From positions 1 through 5,647 of the forward strand of contig CAJYIG010000036.1 in assembly GCA_913774725.1 (NCBI GenBank): 5,647 nucleotides of DNA, read 5' to 3'. This document shows positions 5,454 to 5,647 of the stretch, one piece after another. Origin of the DNA: an uncultured Curtobacterium sp. (GTDB lineage: Bacteria > Actinomycetota > Actinomycetes > Actinomycetales > Microbacteriaceae). How positions within the stretch are numbered: position 1 is the first letter of the stretch; each line of letters begins with the position of its first letter. The translations under genes and the position numbers were made by a program. The notes under the pieces were generated by a model that saw only the letters and a list, made by a program, of their open reading frames with translations, made no database searches and was not told where the DNA came from.

Positions 5454-5647
5454 CAGCGGCTCATCTGGAGCTCAGCGGCATCCTCGCCGCAGACGACCTG
5501 GATGCCGACTCCGATCGGCAGACGACCACAAAGTCGACGAGCTCGGCGACGGCGACGAGCGCGCCGTACGACGCTCCGAGCGCCGCGCAGCTCGCGCTGT
5601 TGCCGGAGGCGAAGTACAACGCCGTCATCGGCGGGCTGCTCCCCTAC
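5441..5647 (+). CDS. Partial reading frame of a probable secreted/exported protein, start missing, runs off window
   Basis: From about 5492 to the window end this frame uses almost only G or C at the third codon position. It gives a Thr/Ser/Ala linker (TTTKSTSSATATSAPYDAPS) followed by AAQLALLPEAKYNAVIGGLL. A Ser/Thr-rich linker before an Ala/Leu domain is what follows a signal peptide or lipobox in actinobacterial exported proteins. It is faintly reminiscent of the mature N-terminus of cell-wall enzymes such as L,D-transpeptidase-like proteins, which I cannot confirm. No ATG, GTG or TTG lies in this frame between 5240 and the linker, and no signal peptide is encoded upstream, so the true 5' end is absent, replaced or frameshifted. 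The 5441 boundary is only where upstream amino acid composition starts to look sensible (HDGVAAAHLELSGILAADDL). It could be a truncated pseudogene. The complementary strand is also open and cannot be fully excluded. Confidence 0.3.

Noticed and set aside
5404..5647. Plus-strand frame from ATG 5404 to the window end
   Set aside because: Its product is strongly Arg-rich after residue 14, as expected of a shadow; the neighbouring frame has the GC-rich third positions and protein-like composition.
1..5647. CRISPR array, tRNA/rRNA, insertion sequence or transposase
   Set aside because: No regularly spaced repeats, no cloverleaf or rRNA-like sequence, and no transposase or integrase motifs or terminal inverted repeats seen on either strand by eye.

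Overview
The window is very GC-rich, with G or C at nearly every third codon position in its main genes. It looks like chromosomal DNA of a high-GC actinobacterium. A Microbacteriaceae-type host (for example Curtobacterium-like) is my inference from protein style and codon use; no rRNA or other marker is present to prove it.

Layout from left to right. (1) Positions 2-922 (+) hold the C-terminal ~306 residues of a YtcJ-like metal-dependent amidohydrolase whose 5' part lies outside the window. (2) It converges on a XRE/cupin transcriptional regulator at 958-1593 (-), and a small hairpin sits between the two stops. (3) A 144-bp intergenic region (1594-1737), the most AT-containing part of the left half, carries candidate divergent promoters, an 8-bp palindrome, and three copies of a GCACCC motif that could be the regulator's operator. 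(4) A tightly packed operon runs rightwards: an NCS2/NAT nucleobase-type permease (1738-3156), an isochorismatase-like cysteine hydrolase (3153-3869) and a 12-TM MFS transporter (3866-5116). Each gene overlaps the next by 4 bp (ATGA, then GTGA), which suggests translational coupling. (5) From 5117 to 5647 the character changes. There is a short possible gene (5244-5453, low confidence). After it comes a reading frame that is open to the window edge and looks like the mature part of a secreted protein, but it has no visible start codon or signal peptide. This looks like a junction or a decayed locus.

How the genes may work together (inference): the XRE/cupin protein probably binds a small molecule and controls the divergent operon. 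The NCS2 permease would import a purine- or pyrimidine-like heterocycle or a ring-opened relative. The cysteine hydrolase would cleave an amide or ureido C-N bond in it. The MFS protein would export a product or toxic intermediate, or import a related compound. The permease/hydrolase pair recalls RutG/RutB of the Rut pyrimidine pathway, but no other Rut enzyme is present, so the substrate is unknown. The amidohydrolase at the left edge is convergent and need not belong to this unit.
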